From Micromussa lordhowensis (Eukaryota; Cnidaria; Anthozoa; Scleractinia; Lobophylliidae), in assembly GCA_964020085.1 (NCBI GenBank), contig CAXHUQ010001561.1, forward strand, positions 1-64,000: a DNA stretch of 64,000 nucleotides. Direction: 5' to 3'. Below the pieces are notes generated by a model. That model did no database searches. It saw only the letters and a list, made by a program, of their open reading frames with translations, and was not told where the DNA came from. The position numbers and the translations under genes were made by a program. Shown here piece by piece: positions 1-12,602 of the stretch; position 1 is the first letter of the stretch; each line of letters begins with the position of its first letter.

Positions 1-3000
1 TCTAATCATTGAATTCGGTTGAATGTCTAATTGCGTCCTTTCAGTTGATTTTCAGGTCGGGGAGAGGGGCCTGCGTGCAGGGGCTGTAAAACTGGGGCCC
101 ATCTTACAGACAGCTGCTACGCTGAAAGTCACCTTGATTCAGTGGTGAGTGCAGAGGCAAGCCTGCTTTGACTGGCGTTGCACGCTGATAACTGTACAAT
201 GTCTCTAGCGGTCTAAATTGTCTGTTTTTTTCAAACACTCTAATCATTTTGGTTCGCCGATTTGCGCGCATGTGTCCTTCAGTTGTCGGGCAAACTGTGG
301 CCTTGGACGCTGTTTCGCGGGCTTGAAACATTGAGTAGCCTGTTCATCTCTAAAAGTAGAGTTGCGTTCTGAATTCGGTTGAATGTCTAATTGCGTCCTT
401 TCAAGTACACGGATACGCAAGTTATTATCCAACCGCACTTCGTAGAGTAGAAATAACGCCGAAAACGAGTACAAATATCACAGTGTATTTGTACTCCACA
501 CAGTATTTGTACTCCAGAGGACCGCCTGAGAAACGAATTGGATTTAAGTTACGAAAATTTTGCGTGCTTGAAACATTCAGTAGGGTTAAGATAACTGTAC
601 AATGTCTCTAGCGGTCTAAATTGTCTGTTTTTTTCAAACACTCTAATCATTGAATTCGGTTGAATGTCTAATTGCGTCCTTTCAGTTGATTTTCAGGTCG
701 GGGAGAGGGGCCTGCGTGCAGGGGCTGTAAAACTGGGGCCCATCTTACAGACAGCTGCTACGCTGAAAGTCACCTTGATTCAGTGGTGAGTGCAGAGGCA
801 AGCCTGCTTTGACTGGCGTTGCACGCTGATAACTGTACAATGTCTCTAGCGGTCTAAATTGTCTGTTTTTTTCAAACACTCTAATCATTTTGGTTCGCCG
901 ATTTGCGCGCATGTGTCCTTCAGTTGTCGGGCAAACTGTGGCCTTGGACGCTGTTTCGCGGGCTTGAAACATTGAGTAGCCTGTTCATCTCTAAAAGTAG
1001 AGTTGCGTTCTGAATTCGGTTGAATGTCTAATTGCGTCCTTTCAAGTACACGGATACGCAAGTTATTATCCAACCGCACTTCGTAGAGTAGAAATAACGC
1101 CGAAAACGAGTACAAATATCACAGTGTATTTGTACTCCACACAGTATTTGTACTCCAGAGGACCGCCTGAGAAACGAATTGGATTTAAGTTACGAAAATT
1201 TTGCGTGCTTGAAACATTCAGTAGGGTTAAGATAACTGTACAATGTCTCTAGCGGTCTAAATTGTCTGTTTTTTCAAACACTCTAATCATTGAATTCGGT
1301 TGAATGTCTAATTGCGTCCTTTCAGTTGATTTTCAGGTCGGGGAGAGGGGCCTGCGTGCAGGGGCTGTAAAACTGGGGCCCATCTTACAGACAGCTGCTA
1401 CGCTGAAAGTCACCTTGATTCAGTGGTGAGTGCAGAGGCAAGCCTGCTTTGACTGGCGTTGCACGCTGATAACTGTACAATGTCTCTAGCGGTCTAAATT
1501 GTCTGTTTTTTTCAAACACTCTAATCATTTTGGTTCGCCGATTTGCGCGCATGTGTCCTTCAGTTGTCGGGCAAACTGTGGCCTTGGACGCTGTTTCGCG
1601 GGCTTGAAACATTGAGTAGCCTGTTCATCTCTAAAAGTAGAGTTGCGTTCTGAATTCGGTTGAATGTCTAATTGCGTCCTTTCAAGTACACGGATACGCA
1701 AGTTATTATCCAACCGCACTTCGTAGAGTAGAAATAACGCCGAAAACGAGTACAAATATCACAGTGTATTTGTACTCCACACAGTATTTGTACTCCAGAG
1801 GACCGCCTGAGAAACGAATTGGATTTAAGTTACGAAAATTTTGCGTGCTTGAAACATTCAGTAGGGTTAAGATAACTGTACAATGTCTCTAGCGGTCTAA
1901 ATTGTCTGTTTTTTTCAAACACTCTAATCATTGAATTCGGTTGAATGTCTAATTGCGTCCTTTCAGTTGATTTTCAGGTCGGGGAGAGGGGCCTGCGTGC
2001 AGGGGCTGTAAAACTGGGGCCCATCTTACAGACAGCTGCTACGCTGAAAGTCACCTTGATTCAGTGGTGAGTGCAGAGGCAAGCCTGCTTTGACTGGCGT
2101 TGCACGCTGATAACTGTACAATGTCTCTAGCGGTCTAAATTGTCTGTTTTTTTCAAACACTCTAATCATTTTGGTTCGCCGATTTGCGCGCATGTGTCCT
2201 TCAGTTGTCGGGCAAACTGTGGCCTTGGACGCTGTTTCGCGGGCTTGAAACATTGAGTAGCCTGTTCATCTCTAAAAGTAGAGTTGCGTTCTGAATTCGG
2301 TTGAATGTCTAATTGCGTCCTTTCAAGTACACGGATACGCAAGTTATTATCCAACCGCACTTCGTAGAGTAGAAATAACGCCGAAAACGAGTACAAATAT
2401 CACAGTGTATTTGTACTCCACACAGTATTTGTACTCCAGAGGACCGCCTGAGAAACGAATTGGATTTAAGTTACGAAAATTTTGCGTGCTTGAAACATTC
2501 AGTAGGGTTAAGATAACTGTACAATGTCTCTAGCGGTCTAAATTGTCTGTTTTTTTCAAACACTCTAATCATTGAATTCGGTTGAATGTCTAATTGCGTC
2601 CTTTCAGTTGATTTTCAGGTCGGGGAGAGGGGCCTGCGTGCAGGGGCTGTAAAACTGGGGCCCATCTTACAGACAGCTGCTACGCTGAAAGTCACCTTGA
2701 TTCAGTGGTGAGTGCAGAGGCAAGCCTGCTTTGACTGGCGTTGCACGCTGATAACTGTACAATGTCTCTAGCGGTCTAAATTGTCTGTTTTTTTCAAACA
2801 CTCTAATCATTTTGGTTCGCCGATTTGCGCGCATGTGTCCTTCAGTTGTCGGGCAAACTGTGGCCTTGGACGCTGTTTCGCGGGCTTGAAACATTGAGTA
2901 GCCTGTTCATCTCTAAAAGTAGAGTTGCGTTCTGAATTCGGTTGAATGTCTAATTGCGTCCTTTCAAGTACACGGATACGCAAGTTATTATCCAACCGCA

Positions 3001-6000
3001 CTTCGTAGAGTAGAAATAACGCCGAAAACGAGTACAAATATCACAGTGTATTTGTACTCCACACAGTATTTGTACTCCAGAGGACCGCCTGAGAAACGAA
3101 TTGGATTTAAGTTACGAAAATTTTGCGTGCTTGAAACATTCAGTAGGGTTAAGATAACTGTACAATGTCTCTAGCGGTCTAAATTGTCTGTTTTTTTCAA
3201 ACACTCTAATCATTGAATTCGGTTGAATGTCTAATTGCGTCCTTTCAGTTGATTTTCAGGTCGGGGAGAGGGGCCTGCGTGCAGGGGCTGTAAAACTGGG
3301 GCCCATCTTACAGACAGCTGCTACGCTGAAAGTCACCTTGATTCAGTGGTGAGTGCAGAGGCAAGCCTGCTTTGACTGGCGTTGCACGCTGATAACTGTA
3401 CAATGTCTCTAGCGGTCTAAATTGTCTGTTTTTTTCAAACACTCTAATCATTTTGGTTCGCCGATTTGCGCGCATGTGTCCTTCAGTTGTCGGGCAAACT
3501 GTGGCCTTGGACGCTGTTTCGCGGGCTTGAAACATTGAGTAGCCTGTTCATCTCTAAAAGTAGAGTTGCGTTCTGAATTCGGTTGAATGTCTAATTGCGT
3601 CCTTTCAAGTACACGGATACGCAAGTTATTATCCAACCGCACTTCGTAGAGTAGAAATAACGCCGAAAACGAGTACAAATATCACAGTGTATTTGTACTC
3701 CACACAGTATTTGTACTCCAGAGGACCGCCTGAGAAACGAATTGGATTTAAGTTACGAAAATTTTGCGTGCTTGAAACATTCAGTAGGGTTAAGATAACT
3801 GTACAATGTCTCTAGCGGTCTAAATTGTCTGTTTTTTTCAAACACTCTAATCATTGAATTCGGTTGAATGTCTAATTGCGTCCTTTCAGTTGATTTTCAG
3901 GTCGGGGAGAGGGGCCTGCGTGCAGGGGCTGTAAAACTGGGGCCCATCTTACAGACAGCTGCTACGCTGAAAGTCACCTTGATTCAGTGGTGAGTGCAGA
4001 GGCAAGCCTGCTTTGACTGGCGTTGCACGCTGATAACTGTACAATGTCTCTAGCGGTCTAAATTGTCTGTTTTTTTCAAACACTCTAATCATTTTGGTTC
4101 GCCGATTTGCGCGCATGTGTCCTTCAGTTGTCGGGCAAACTGTGGCCTTGGACGCTGTTTCGCGGGCTTGAAACATTGAGTAGCCTGTTCATCTCTAAAA
4201 GTAGAGTTGCGTTCTGAATTCGGTTGAATGTCTAATTGCGTCCTTTCAAGTACACGGATACGCAAGTTATTATCCAACCGCACTTCGTAGAGTAGAAATA
4301 ACGCCGAAAACGAGTACAAATATCACAGTGTATTTGTACTCCACACAGTATTTGTACTCCAGAGGACCGCCTGAGAAACGAATTGGATTTAAGTTACGAA
4401 AATTTTGCGTGCTTGAAACATTCAGTAGGGTTAAGATAACTGTACAATGTCTCTAGCGGTCTAAATTGTCTGTTTTTTTCAAACACTCTAATCATTGAAT
4501 TCGGTTGAATGTCTAATTGCGTCCTTTCAGTTGATTTTCAGGTCGGGGAGAGGGGCCTGCGTGCAGGGGCTGTAAAACTGGGGCCCATCTTACAGACAGC
4601 TGCTACGCTGAAAGTCACCTTGATTCAGTGGTGAGTGCAGAGGCAAGCCTGCTTTGACTGGCGTTGCACGCTGATAACTGTACAATGTCTCTAGCGGTCT
4701 AAATTGTCTGTTTTTTTCAAACACTCTAATCATTTTGGTTCGCCGATTTGCGCGCATGTGTCCTTCAGTTGTCGGGCAAACTGTGGCCTTGGACGCTGTT
4801 TCGCGGGCTTGAAACATTGAGTAGCCTGTTCATCTCTAAAAGTAGAGTTGCGTTCTGAATTCGGTTGAATGTCTAATTGCGTCCTTTCAAGTACACGGAT
4901 ACGCAAGTTATTATCCAACCGCACTTCGTAGAGTAGAAATAACGCCGAAAACGAGTACAAATATCACAGTGTATTTGTACTCCACACAGTATTTGTACTC
5001 CAGAGGACCGCCTGAGAAACGAATTGGATTTAAGTTACGAAAATTTTGCGTGCTTGAAACATTCAGTAGGGTTAAGATAACTGTACAATGTCTCTAGCGG
5101 TCTAAATTGTCTGTTTTTTTCAAACACTCTAATCATTGAATTCGGTTGAATGTCTAATTGCGTCCTTTCAGTTGATTTTCAGGTCGGGGAGAGGGGCCTG
5201 CGTGCAGGGGCTGTAAAACTGGGGCCCATCTTACAGACAGCTGCTACGCTGAAAGTCACCTTGATTCAGTGGTGAGTGCAGAGGCAAGCCTGCTTTGACT
5301 GGCGTTGCACGCTGATAACTGTACAATGTCTCTAGCGGTCTAAATTGTCTGTTTTTTTCAAACACTCTAATCATTTTGGTTCGCCGATTTGCGCGCATGT
5401 GTCCTTCAGTTGTCGGGCAAACTGTGGCCTTGGACGCTGTTTCGCGGGCTTGAAACATTGAGTAGCCTGTTCATCTCTAAAAGTAGAGTTGCGTTCTGAA
5501 TTCGGTTGAATGTCTAATTGCGTCCTTTCAAGTACACGGATACGCAAGTTATTATCCAACCGCACTTCGTAGAGTAGAAATAACGCCGAAAACGAGTACA
5601 AATATCACAGTGTATTTGTACTCCACACAGTATTTGTACTCCAGAGGACCGCCTGAGAAACGAATTGGATTTAAGTTACGAAAATTTTGCGTGCTTGAAA
5701 CATTCAGTAGGGTTAAGATAACTGTACAATGTCTCTAGCGGTCTAAATTGTCTGTTTTTTTCAAACACTCTAATCATTGAATTCGGTTGAATGTCTAATT
5801 GCGTCCTTTCAGTTGATTTTCAGGTCGGGGAGAGGGGCCTGCGTGCAGGGGCTGTAAAACTGGGGCCCATCTTACAGACAGCTGCTACGCTGAAAGTCAC
5901 CTTGATTCAGTGGTGAGTGCAGAGGCAAGCCTGCTTTGACTGGCGTTGCACGCTGATAACTGTACAATGTCTCTAGCGGTCTAAATTGTCTGTTTTTTTC

Positions 6001-8318
6001 AAACACTCTAATCATTTTGGTTCGCCGATTTGCGCGCATGTGTCCTTCAGTTGTCGGGCAAACTGTGGCCTTGGACGCTGTTTCGCGGGCTTGAAACATT
6101 GAGTAGCCTGTTCATCTCTAAAAGTAGAGTTGCGTTCTGAATTCGGTTGAATGTCTAATTGCGTCCTTTCAAGTACACGGATACGCAAGTTATTATCCAA
6201 CCGCACTTCGTAGAGTAGAAATAACGCCGAAAACGAGTACAAATATCACAGTGTATTTGTACTCCACACAGTATTTGTACTCCAGAGGACCGCCTGAGAA
6301 ACGAATTGGATTTAAGTTACGAAAATTTTGCGTGCTTGAAACATTCAGTAGGGTTAAGATAACTGTACAATGTCTCTAGCGGTCTAAATTGTCTGTTTTT
6401 TTCAAACACTCTAATCATTGAATTCGGTTGAATGTCTAATTGCGTCCTTTCAGTTGATTTTCAGGTCGGGGAGAGGGGCCTGCGTGCAGGGGCTGTAAAA
6501 CTGGGGCCCATCTTACAGACAGCTGCTACGCTGAAAGTCACCTTGATTCAGTGGTGAGTGCAGAGGCAAGCCTGCTTTGACTGGCGTTGCACGCTGATAA
6601 CTGTACAATGTCTCTAGCGGTCTAAATTGTCTGTTTTTTTCAAACACTCTAATCATTTTGGTTCGCCGATTTGCGCGCATGTGTCCTTCAGTTGTCGGGC
6701 AAACTGTGGCCTTGGACGCTGTTTCGCGGGCTTGAAACATTGAGTAGCCTGTTCATCTCTAAAAGTAGAGTTGCGTTCTGAATTCGGTTGAATGTCTAAT
6801 TGCGTCCTTTCAAGTACACGGATACGCAAGTTATTATCCAACCGCACTTCGTAGAGTAGAAATAACGCCGAAAACGAGTACAAATATCACAGTGTATTTG
6901 TACTCCACACAGTATTTGTACTCCAGAGGACCGCCTGAGAAACGAATTGGATTTAAGTTACGAAAATTTTGCGTGCTTGAAACATTCAGTAGGGTTAAGA
7001 TAACTGTACAATGTCTCTAGCGGTCTAAATTGTCTGTTTTTTTCAAACACTCTAATCATTGAATTCGGTTGAATGTCTAATTGCGTCCTTTCAGTTGATT
7101 TTCAGGTCGGGGAGAGGGGCCTGCGTGCAGGGGCTGTAAAACTGGGGCCCATCTTACAGACAGCTGCTACGCTGAAAGTCACCTTGATTCAGTGGTGAGT
7201 GCAGAGGCAAGCCTGCTTTGACTGGCGTTGCACGCTGATAACTGTACAATGTCTCTAGCGGTCTAAATTGTCTGTTTTTTTCAAACACTCTAATCATTTT
7301 GGTTCGCCGATTTGCGCGCATGTGTCCTTCAGTTGTCGGGCAAACTGTGGCCTTGGACGCTGTTTCGCGGGCTTGAAACATTGAGTAGCCTGTTCATCTC
7401 TAAAAGTAGAGTTGCGTTCTGAATTCGGTTGAATGTCTAATTGCGTCCTTTCAAGTACACGGATACGCAAGTTATTATCCAACCGCACTTCGTAGAGTAG
7501 AAATAACGCCGAAAACGAGTACAAATATCACAGTGTATTTGTACTCCACACAGTATTTGTACTCCAGAGGACCGCCTGAGAAACGAATTGGATTTAAGTT
7601 ACGAAAATTTTGCGTGCTTGAAACATTCAGTAGGGTTAAGATAACTGTACAATGTCTCTAGCGGTCTAAATTGTCTGTTTTTTTCAAACACTCTAATCAT
7701 TGAATTCGGTTGAATGTCTAATTGCGTCCTTTCAGTTGATTTTCAGGTCGGGGAGAGGGGCCTGCGTGCAGGGGCTGTAAAACTGGGGCCCATCTTACAG
7801 ACAGCTGCTACGCTGAAAGTCACCTTGATTCAGTGGTGAGTGCAGAGGCAAGCCTGCTTTGACTGGCGTTGCACGCTGATAACTGTACAATGTCTCTAGC
7901 GGTCTAAATTGTCTGTTTTTTTCAAACACTCTAATCATTTTGGTTCGCCGATTTGCGCGCATGTGTCCTTCAGTTGTCGGGCAAACTGTGGCCTTGGACG
8001 CTGTTTCGCGGGCTTGAAACATTGAGTAGCCTGTTCATCTCTAAAAGTAGAGTTGCGTTCTGAATTCGGTTGAATGTCTAATTGCGTCCTTTCAAGTACA
8101 CGGATACGCAAGTTATTATCCAACCGCACTTCGTAGAGTAGAAATAACGCCGAAAACGAGTACAAATATCACAGTGTATTTGTACTCCACACAGTATTTG
8201 TACTCCAGAGGACCGCCTGAGAAACGAATTGGATTTAAGTTACGAAAATTTTGCGTGCTTGAAACATTCAGTAGGGTTAAGATAACTGTACAATGTCTCT
8301 AGCGGTCTAAATTGTCTG
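1..8318. repeat. 641-bp satellite array, left block (about 13 units)
   Basis: Tandem head-to-tail repeats of a 641-bp unit, entering from the window start and ending inside a unit at 8318. Units read by eye are identical except for a T-run of 6 instead of 7 near 1267, which makes that unit 640 bp. Each unit carries two copies of a 33-bp box beginning GAATTCGGTTG (first unit 11 and 371), two copies of a 62-bp box beginning GATAACTGTACAATG (187-248 and 590-651), and two copies of an 18-bp box with GCTTGAAACATT (321 and 566). Two EcoRI sites per unit therefore lie 360 and 281 bp apart. The 75- and 76-codon minus-strand frames seen in every unit are by-products of homogenisation. No rRNA, snRNA or tRNA gene was recognised in the unit. 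Confidence 0.97.
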
Positions 8319-8344
8319 ATGCTGATCTGAAGCCCCTAGTTATA

Positions 8345-8515
8345 TCATGGTGTGGCACGACGGGAATTTCTGCAGGTGAAATCGGCCCCCATTGAGCGGA
8401 GAAAAATTCCGACTGCAAAAGGCGGCGTAACACGAAATTTATCACCGAGTTCAGTGAAAACTTCTTCAAACTGCTTACGAAAACTTTCAGCCGTTATCTC
8501 GGCCAGTAAAATCTT
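8345..8515 (-). pseudogene. Coding-exon fragment next to the left array edge
   Basis: Read on the minus strand, this stretch is open for 56 codons and then stops (TGA at 8347-8345). The peptide looks protein-like: it begins KILLAEITAESF, contains VFTELGDKF and RVTPPFAVG, and ends near RSMGADFTCRNS. It is preceded by CAG, which could be a splice acceptor, although no good polypyrimidine tract is present and an in-frame stop lies just upstream. I do not recognise the family. The segment 8363-8399 recurs at 33389-33425 beside the other array with one silent difference (TTC/TTT in the DF pair). That supports past coding function and shows the fragment was duplicated together with an array boundary. 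Confidence 0.4.
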
Positions 8516-9534
8516 CTGGATTTATATCTTCGGACGCTCTGTTTTATGTTTTGGTTTTTGTTTTTTTGGTATTTTTATGATTTGCTTCTTCATTCGTTCC
8601 GCGTTGCATGAAAGTCCCATGAAAGCCGCGGGGTACGTGCTATTCGGCGGACTTGTTCAACTGGATTTTACACGGGCATCTAAAACTAGCCTGCGTCAGT
8701 ATAGCAGACGATTCCTTTCCAACCTGGTTGGTCCCTATGAGTTTCAATGAAACAATCGCTTCTTCCAATGAAAACTGAGGCAAACAGAGTAATGTAGCAT
8801 TATTCAACTGATGCTATTTAATGCTTATTACAAGAACGCGATCCCAAGTTATTGTAAAGTCTTTGTTTGGGCCAGACTCTAAAAAACACGCCTACAGTGT
8901 TGCTGCTATTTTTTGCTTATTTATTCAATTTTCAAACATAAAAATCAAATCAGTCTTGAATTCAAAAGGTATTAAGTGGCATCAAAATTGTTCCTGTTTA
9001 CAGACCATCCATTTCGCAATATTACGCTGCTCATTGTCTATTGTGCATTTTTACCCGGCTATGAAGTCTGCATTTTCAACACTTTCTGAAAACAATCTAA
9101 TTACTTCTTAGTGACTGTTTTAGATCGAGGATATCACGCGATAACATCGCGTGAAAGCTACCGATCTAACGCAATACATATAAAATGTGAAACTTCATCG
9201 ACCGCTTATCGGCACACGATAAATACATCTGTCAATGTTGAGTTTTAGGAGGGTGTCATATGAGAATGGACGCAGCTTTTAAAAGCATGGCTCTCAGATC
9301 GAAAGCACTTCGATCATCGTTGGAGATAGTATCTCTCTTTAAAAGCGTGCACTGATAATTTTTTTTTGTTCTGGTAGTGAATGCTAAGTATTTCAGAAAC
9401 GTTCAATAAAAGAACACTGCACAAAAGGCTTTGAGAGAGTTTTTAGACTGCGGTTTATCACTTCCACTCCATGTGTTGCAAGGTTCTTGTGTTCAATCCG
9501 TCCCACCTTTAAATCGCCCTGTTGAAAGTAACTG
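8516..9534. other. Single-copy spacer, no gene recognised
   Basis: Two plus-strand open frames here (8352-8750 and 8821-9111) have low-complexity hydrophobic or random-looking products, and I do not support them as genes. A perfect 8-bp hairpin, TCACGCGA/TCGCGTGA with a 5-nt loop, lies at 9134-9154. A gene end, promoter or RNA could be hidden here, but nothing is diagnostic. Confidence 0.4.
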
Positions 9535-10405
9535 GATATGCCCTTCAATAAATACCTATTGTTAACAAAAACGTAGCAATGGCTGTTAGATGTATGCTAT
9601 GTTCTGTTCCTAGTTTGTATTTACAAGATAGCTGTAAGGTGCGGTTTGAAGTGTCATGGTCTAATCTCACAATTTTCTGCCTTTTTTCTCAAGTTTTTCA
9701 GTTTACTTCAGGAGACAGAGCATATTGTGGTCGCTACAGAGATGAACGCGATAGATAATACTGGGTGATATGTACCGGTGTAAAGAAGCTTTGCACTCAT
9801 AATTTTCTGAGCCGTAGGGGAAGAAGGAGCACAGTTTTACCGTCGGTTGTCGAGAAAAGGTGAGTTGGTTTTGAGTGATAAAATAGCTAAACTTTGACTA
9901 CTAGAACAATGGTTCAGTTCCTGGCCGGTTATGCTCGTGTTGCCTTCTTGCGGACAAAGAAAATCCATAGGGCGTAGTTTCCTCATCGGAAAACTCAAAC
10001 CTGGCCACTCCTTTTGAGCTGTTTATTCTAACTTCGTTTCTTTAGCAACTTTTTTGTAATGTGAAATTGTGGATAAACTAGAATTTAGTTGGAGCTATTC
10101 CTGATACGCAATTTATACGCTCTCCTCCCGTGTGAAATAACGTGTAGTATCCCAAGCGATGATGGATGACTGTTAGAAATGGCATTTCTCGACTCCTGGA
10201 GTGCTTGCTAACAAGGGCGTCAAACATTCAACAGGACAAACTAAGAGTTAAACAAGGTCAGTAGAAATAATATACAATGAACTAGACTAAGCCCATAAAT
10301 ACAAGTATTCGAAATCTATTTTCTAAGATTTCAAATGTAGAATGGGAAATCCCACTGATGACGAACTATTGAAATGCAGTTCAATAGGAGTTTAGTTGAG
10401 TAGTT
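9535..10405. repeat. 871-bp tandem duplication, copy 1
   Basis: Begins GATATGCCCTTC and is followed immediately by a second copy at 10406-11276. The only difference I noticed is G/A in the pyrimidine-rich tract before the exon candidate (CTCAAGTTTTTCAG against CTCAAATTTTTCAG). Such identity implies a recent event. The unit contains a candidate spliced non-coding exon at 9702-9859. Confidence 0.93.
9702..9859 (+). other. Candidate non-coding leader exon (copy 1)
   Basis: A pyrimidine tract ending TTTTTCAG precedes the segment, and a strong donor (AAAAG/GTGAGT) ends it, giving a 158-nt exon. It contains stop codons in all frames read, so it would be 5' untranslated. It is repeated exactly at 10573-10730. 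This is inferred from splice-site consensus only. Confidence 0.4.
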
Positions 10406-11276
10406 GATATGCCCTTCAATAAATACCTATTGTTAACAAAAACGTAGCAATGGCTGTTAGATGTATGCTATGTTCTGTTCCTAGTTTGTATTTACAAGAT
10501 AGCTGTAAGGTGCGGTTTGAAGTGTCATGGTCTAATCTCACAATTTTCTGCCTTTTTTCTCAAATTTTTCAGTTTACTTCAGGAGACAGAGCATATTGTG
10601 GTCGCTACAGAGATGAACGCGATAGATAATACTGGGTGATATGTACCGGTGTAAAGAAGCTTTGCACTCATAATTTTCTGAGCCGTAGGGGAAGAAGGAG
10701 CACAGTTTTACCGTCGGTTGTCGAGAAAAGGTGAGTTGGTTTTGAGTGATAAAATAGCTAAACTTTGACTACTAGAACAATGGTTCAGTTCCTGGCCGGT
10801 TATGCTCGTGTTGCCTTCTTGCGGACAAAGAAAATCCATAGGGCGTAGTTTCCTCATCGGAAAACTCAAACCTGGCCACTCCTTTTGAGCTGTTTATTCT
10901 AACTTCGTTTCTTTAGCAACTTTTTTGTAATGTGAAATTGTGGATAAACTAGAATTTAGTTGGAGCTATTCCTGATACGCAATTTATACGCTCTCCTCCC
11001 GTGTGAAATAACGTGTAGTATCCCAAGCGATGATGGATGACTGTTAGAAATGGCATTTCTCGACTCCTGGAGTGCTTGCTAACAAGGGCGTCAAACATTC
11101 AACAGGACAAACTAAGAGTTAAACAAGGTCAGTAGAAATAATATACAATGAACTAGACTAAGCCCATAAATACAAGTATTCGAAATCTATTTTCTAAGAT
11201 TTCAAATGTAGAATGGGAAATCCCACTGATGACGAACTATTGAAATGCAGTTCAATAGGAGTTTAGTTGAGTAGTT
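10406..11276. repeat. 871-bp tandem duplication, copy 2
   Basis: Second, adjacent copy of 9535-10405 in the same orientation, ending GAGTAGTT as copy 1 does. The exon candidate falls at 10573-10730. The duplication lies upstream of, and in the same orientation as, the tyrosine-recombinase gene, so it may have duplicated a leader exon of that gene. Confidence 0.93.
10573..10730 (+). other. Candidate non-coding leader exon (copy 2)
   Basis: Duplicate of 9702-9859 with the same acceptor and GTGAGT donor. If both copies are used, the downstream gene would have alternative or tandem 5' exons. Confidence 0.4.
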
Positions 11277-11349
11277 TAATGGCATTTGGTTGAGCTGTGC
11301 GTAACGGATGCAGACACCGCGCAGCGTCACTTGTTAAGTAAATGCACTC

Positions 11350-11682
11350 GGACGCTTTGTCGTCTTGCAAAGTCAGCCTCGTGCCTTAAATGTTGACTTT
11401 TTTAATTGTACTATTTGAAACTCTAAATTGCGGTTTTTCTGTGTCTGACTTCGGGAAATTCACGCAATCGGATTACATACTCCGGTAGGCTGGTAAGATT
11501 AAAATCACGTGTCGTATCAGTGCCTCATTTCGGTTAGGTTTAATCAGGGGCTTTTCTTTTCGGCCCCGCCGTCCAATTGGAAAATCTCTTACAGTTCCTT
11601 AGCACCTTAAGCAATGGCGTACGGATTACCGGAAAGCCCGCTTATAACAACATTCCAGTGCTTAAATAGTTAAATGCTCTTT
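11350..11682. repeat. Leader repeat segment A, copy 1
   Basis: Begins GGACGCTTTGTCGTCTTGC and is closely repeated at 12603-12907, with an insertion-deletion near the middle. A shorter, more diverged relative lies at about 12065-12260 and another at about 13137-13230. Each copy includes an A/T-rich tract with CTAAATTGCG, then GGATTACA, then a GTAAGAT donor-like site. Copy 1 lacks a clear AG acceptor. Confidence 0.85.
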
Positions 11683-12158
11683 GAAGGAAATGCAAGGCTC
11701 TCCTTGCTGTCATAGCTAATTTTGAAGGAAATCATTTAAAACAGGCGAAATTCTTCAACTCTTTTTCTAAATAACTGACACCACTAGTAGCGTAATAGTT
11801 CTGGTACCGAAATTATTCCGTGCTAAAAAATCAGGGAAAATCGGCAAATCGTTTTACTTTTAGGTCGTAGCAGACTAAGGAAATAAACCATTAAAATTGA
11901 TTAAGGAGGCGTTTTGGTCAAACTAAGCTACGGTAAATAATAAGAGTTTTCTTCTATCTTTGATCCTTGCCAGAATTTTTCTTGGGATGGAGACAGCGTA
12001 GCCAAAACAACTGGAGGGATGAATTCATTGCACTCGGTGGGTAAATGTAGTTTTAAAATAGTTAAGCGTACAGACGCTTACTCGTGTTGCAAATTAAAGT
12101 TGACCTTTTTAATTGGACTATATCTGAAAATCTAAATTGCGACTCTGTTCTTTTTTAG

Positions 12159-12230
12159 TTCAATGGCGCATTTCGGCCAGTCGGATTACAGATTCCTGCG
12201 TCATCTGCAAGGGACTCAGAGCAGACGGAG
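12159..12230 (+). other. Candidate small leader exon (copy 2 of the repeated leader)
   Basis: Acceptor TTCTTTTTTAG and donor GGAG/GTAAGA bound 72 nt containing an ATG at 12163, which stays open to the donor (starting MAHFGQSDYRF). Joining it directly to the exon at 13560 would meet a stop at once. It is therefore more likely an untranslated exon with a short upstream ORF, or part of an alternative transcript. Confidence 0.3.
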
Positions 12231-12372
12231 GTAAGATTAAAATCACATCACTTGTTTCAGTTTCAACAAGGTGTTACTCGTTCATCTCAAAAATCCGTCA
12301 CAGTCAATTAATAAGTACTTGTGAATAGCTTTTACTAAATGTCGTTGACGAATTGCCAATGGCTTACAGCAC

Positions 12373-12557
12373 TTAACTGGTTAAACACTTGCCATTTTAG
12401 TAAATGCAAAGCAAGGCAGTCCCTGCGTGGCTAATTTTAAGTGAAATCATTTGATGATCGGGCTTGGATCAAACGCCCATAGTACCAAGTGTGATTTATT
12501 TCAAAGTCAAAACAAATTAAAGGGAGCAGACAGCGTAACGCTAATATCTGCGGAAAC
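12373..12557. repeat. Leader repeat segment B, copy 1
   Basis: A direct repeat of 185 bp, recurring 533 bp downstream at 12906-13090 with only a couple of differences. It starts TTAACTGGTTAAACACTTGCC and ends CTGCGGAAAC. It interleaves with segment A copies, showing repeated unequal exchange in this leader region. Confidence 0.88.
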
Positions 12558-12602
12558 GAATTCCGGCGTCACTTGCTAGGTAAATCGCTACAGACTTATA
12601 CT

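Noticed and set aside
104..474. 75- and 76-codon minus-strand frames repeated in every satellite unit
   Set aside because: They exist only because the units are homogenised. A 1-bp deletion (51843) and a 2-bp insertion (52705) break them freely, the two frames overlap, and neither product resembles a protein family.
1..641. Possible rRNA, snRNA, spliced-leader or tRNA gene in the satellite unit
   Set aside because: I looked for 5S, U1, U2 and U6 signatures, Pol III boxes and Sm sites and found none that fit.
1..641. CENP-B-box-like sequence (minus strand ATTCGTTTCTCAGGCGG)
   Set aside because: Only the first half resembles the box. The required A and CGGG positions do not match.
1..8318. 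CRISPR-like array
   Set aside because: The repeats are contiguous 641-bp units without spacers, in a eukaryotic sequence.
8352..8750. 132-codon plus-strand frame
   Set aside because: It overlaps the better minus-strand exon fragment, and the rest is low-complexity hydrophobic sequence.
8821..9111. 96-codon plus-strand frame
   Set aside because: No motif, unusual composition, starts at a non-ATG codon, and no coding context.
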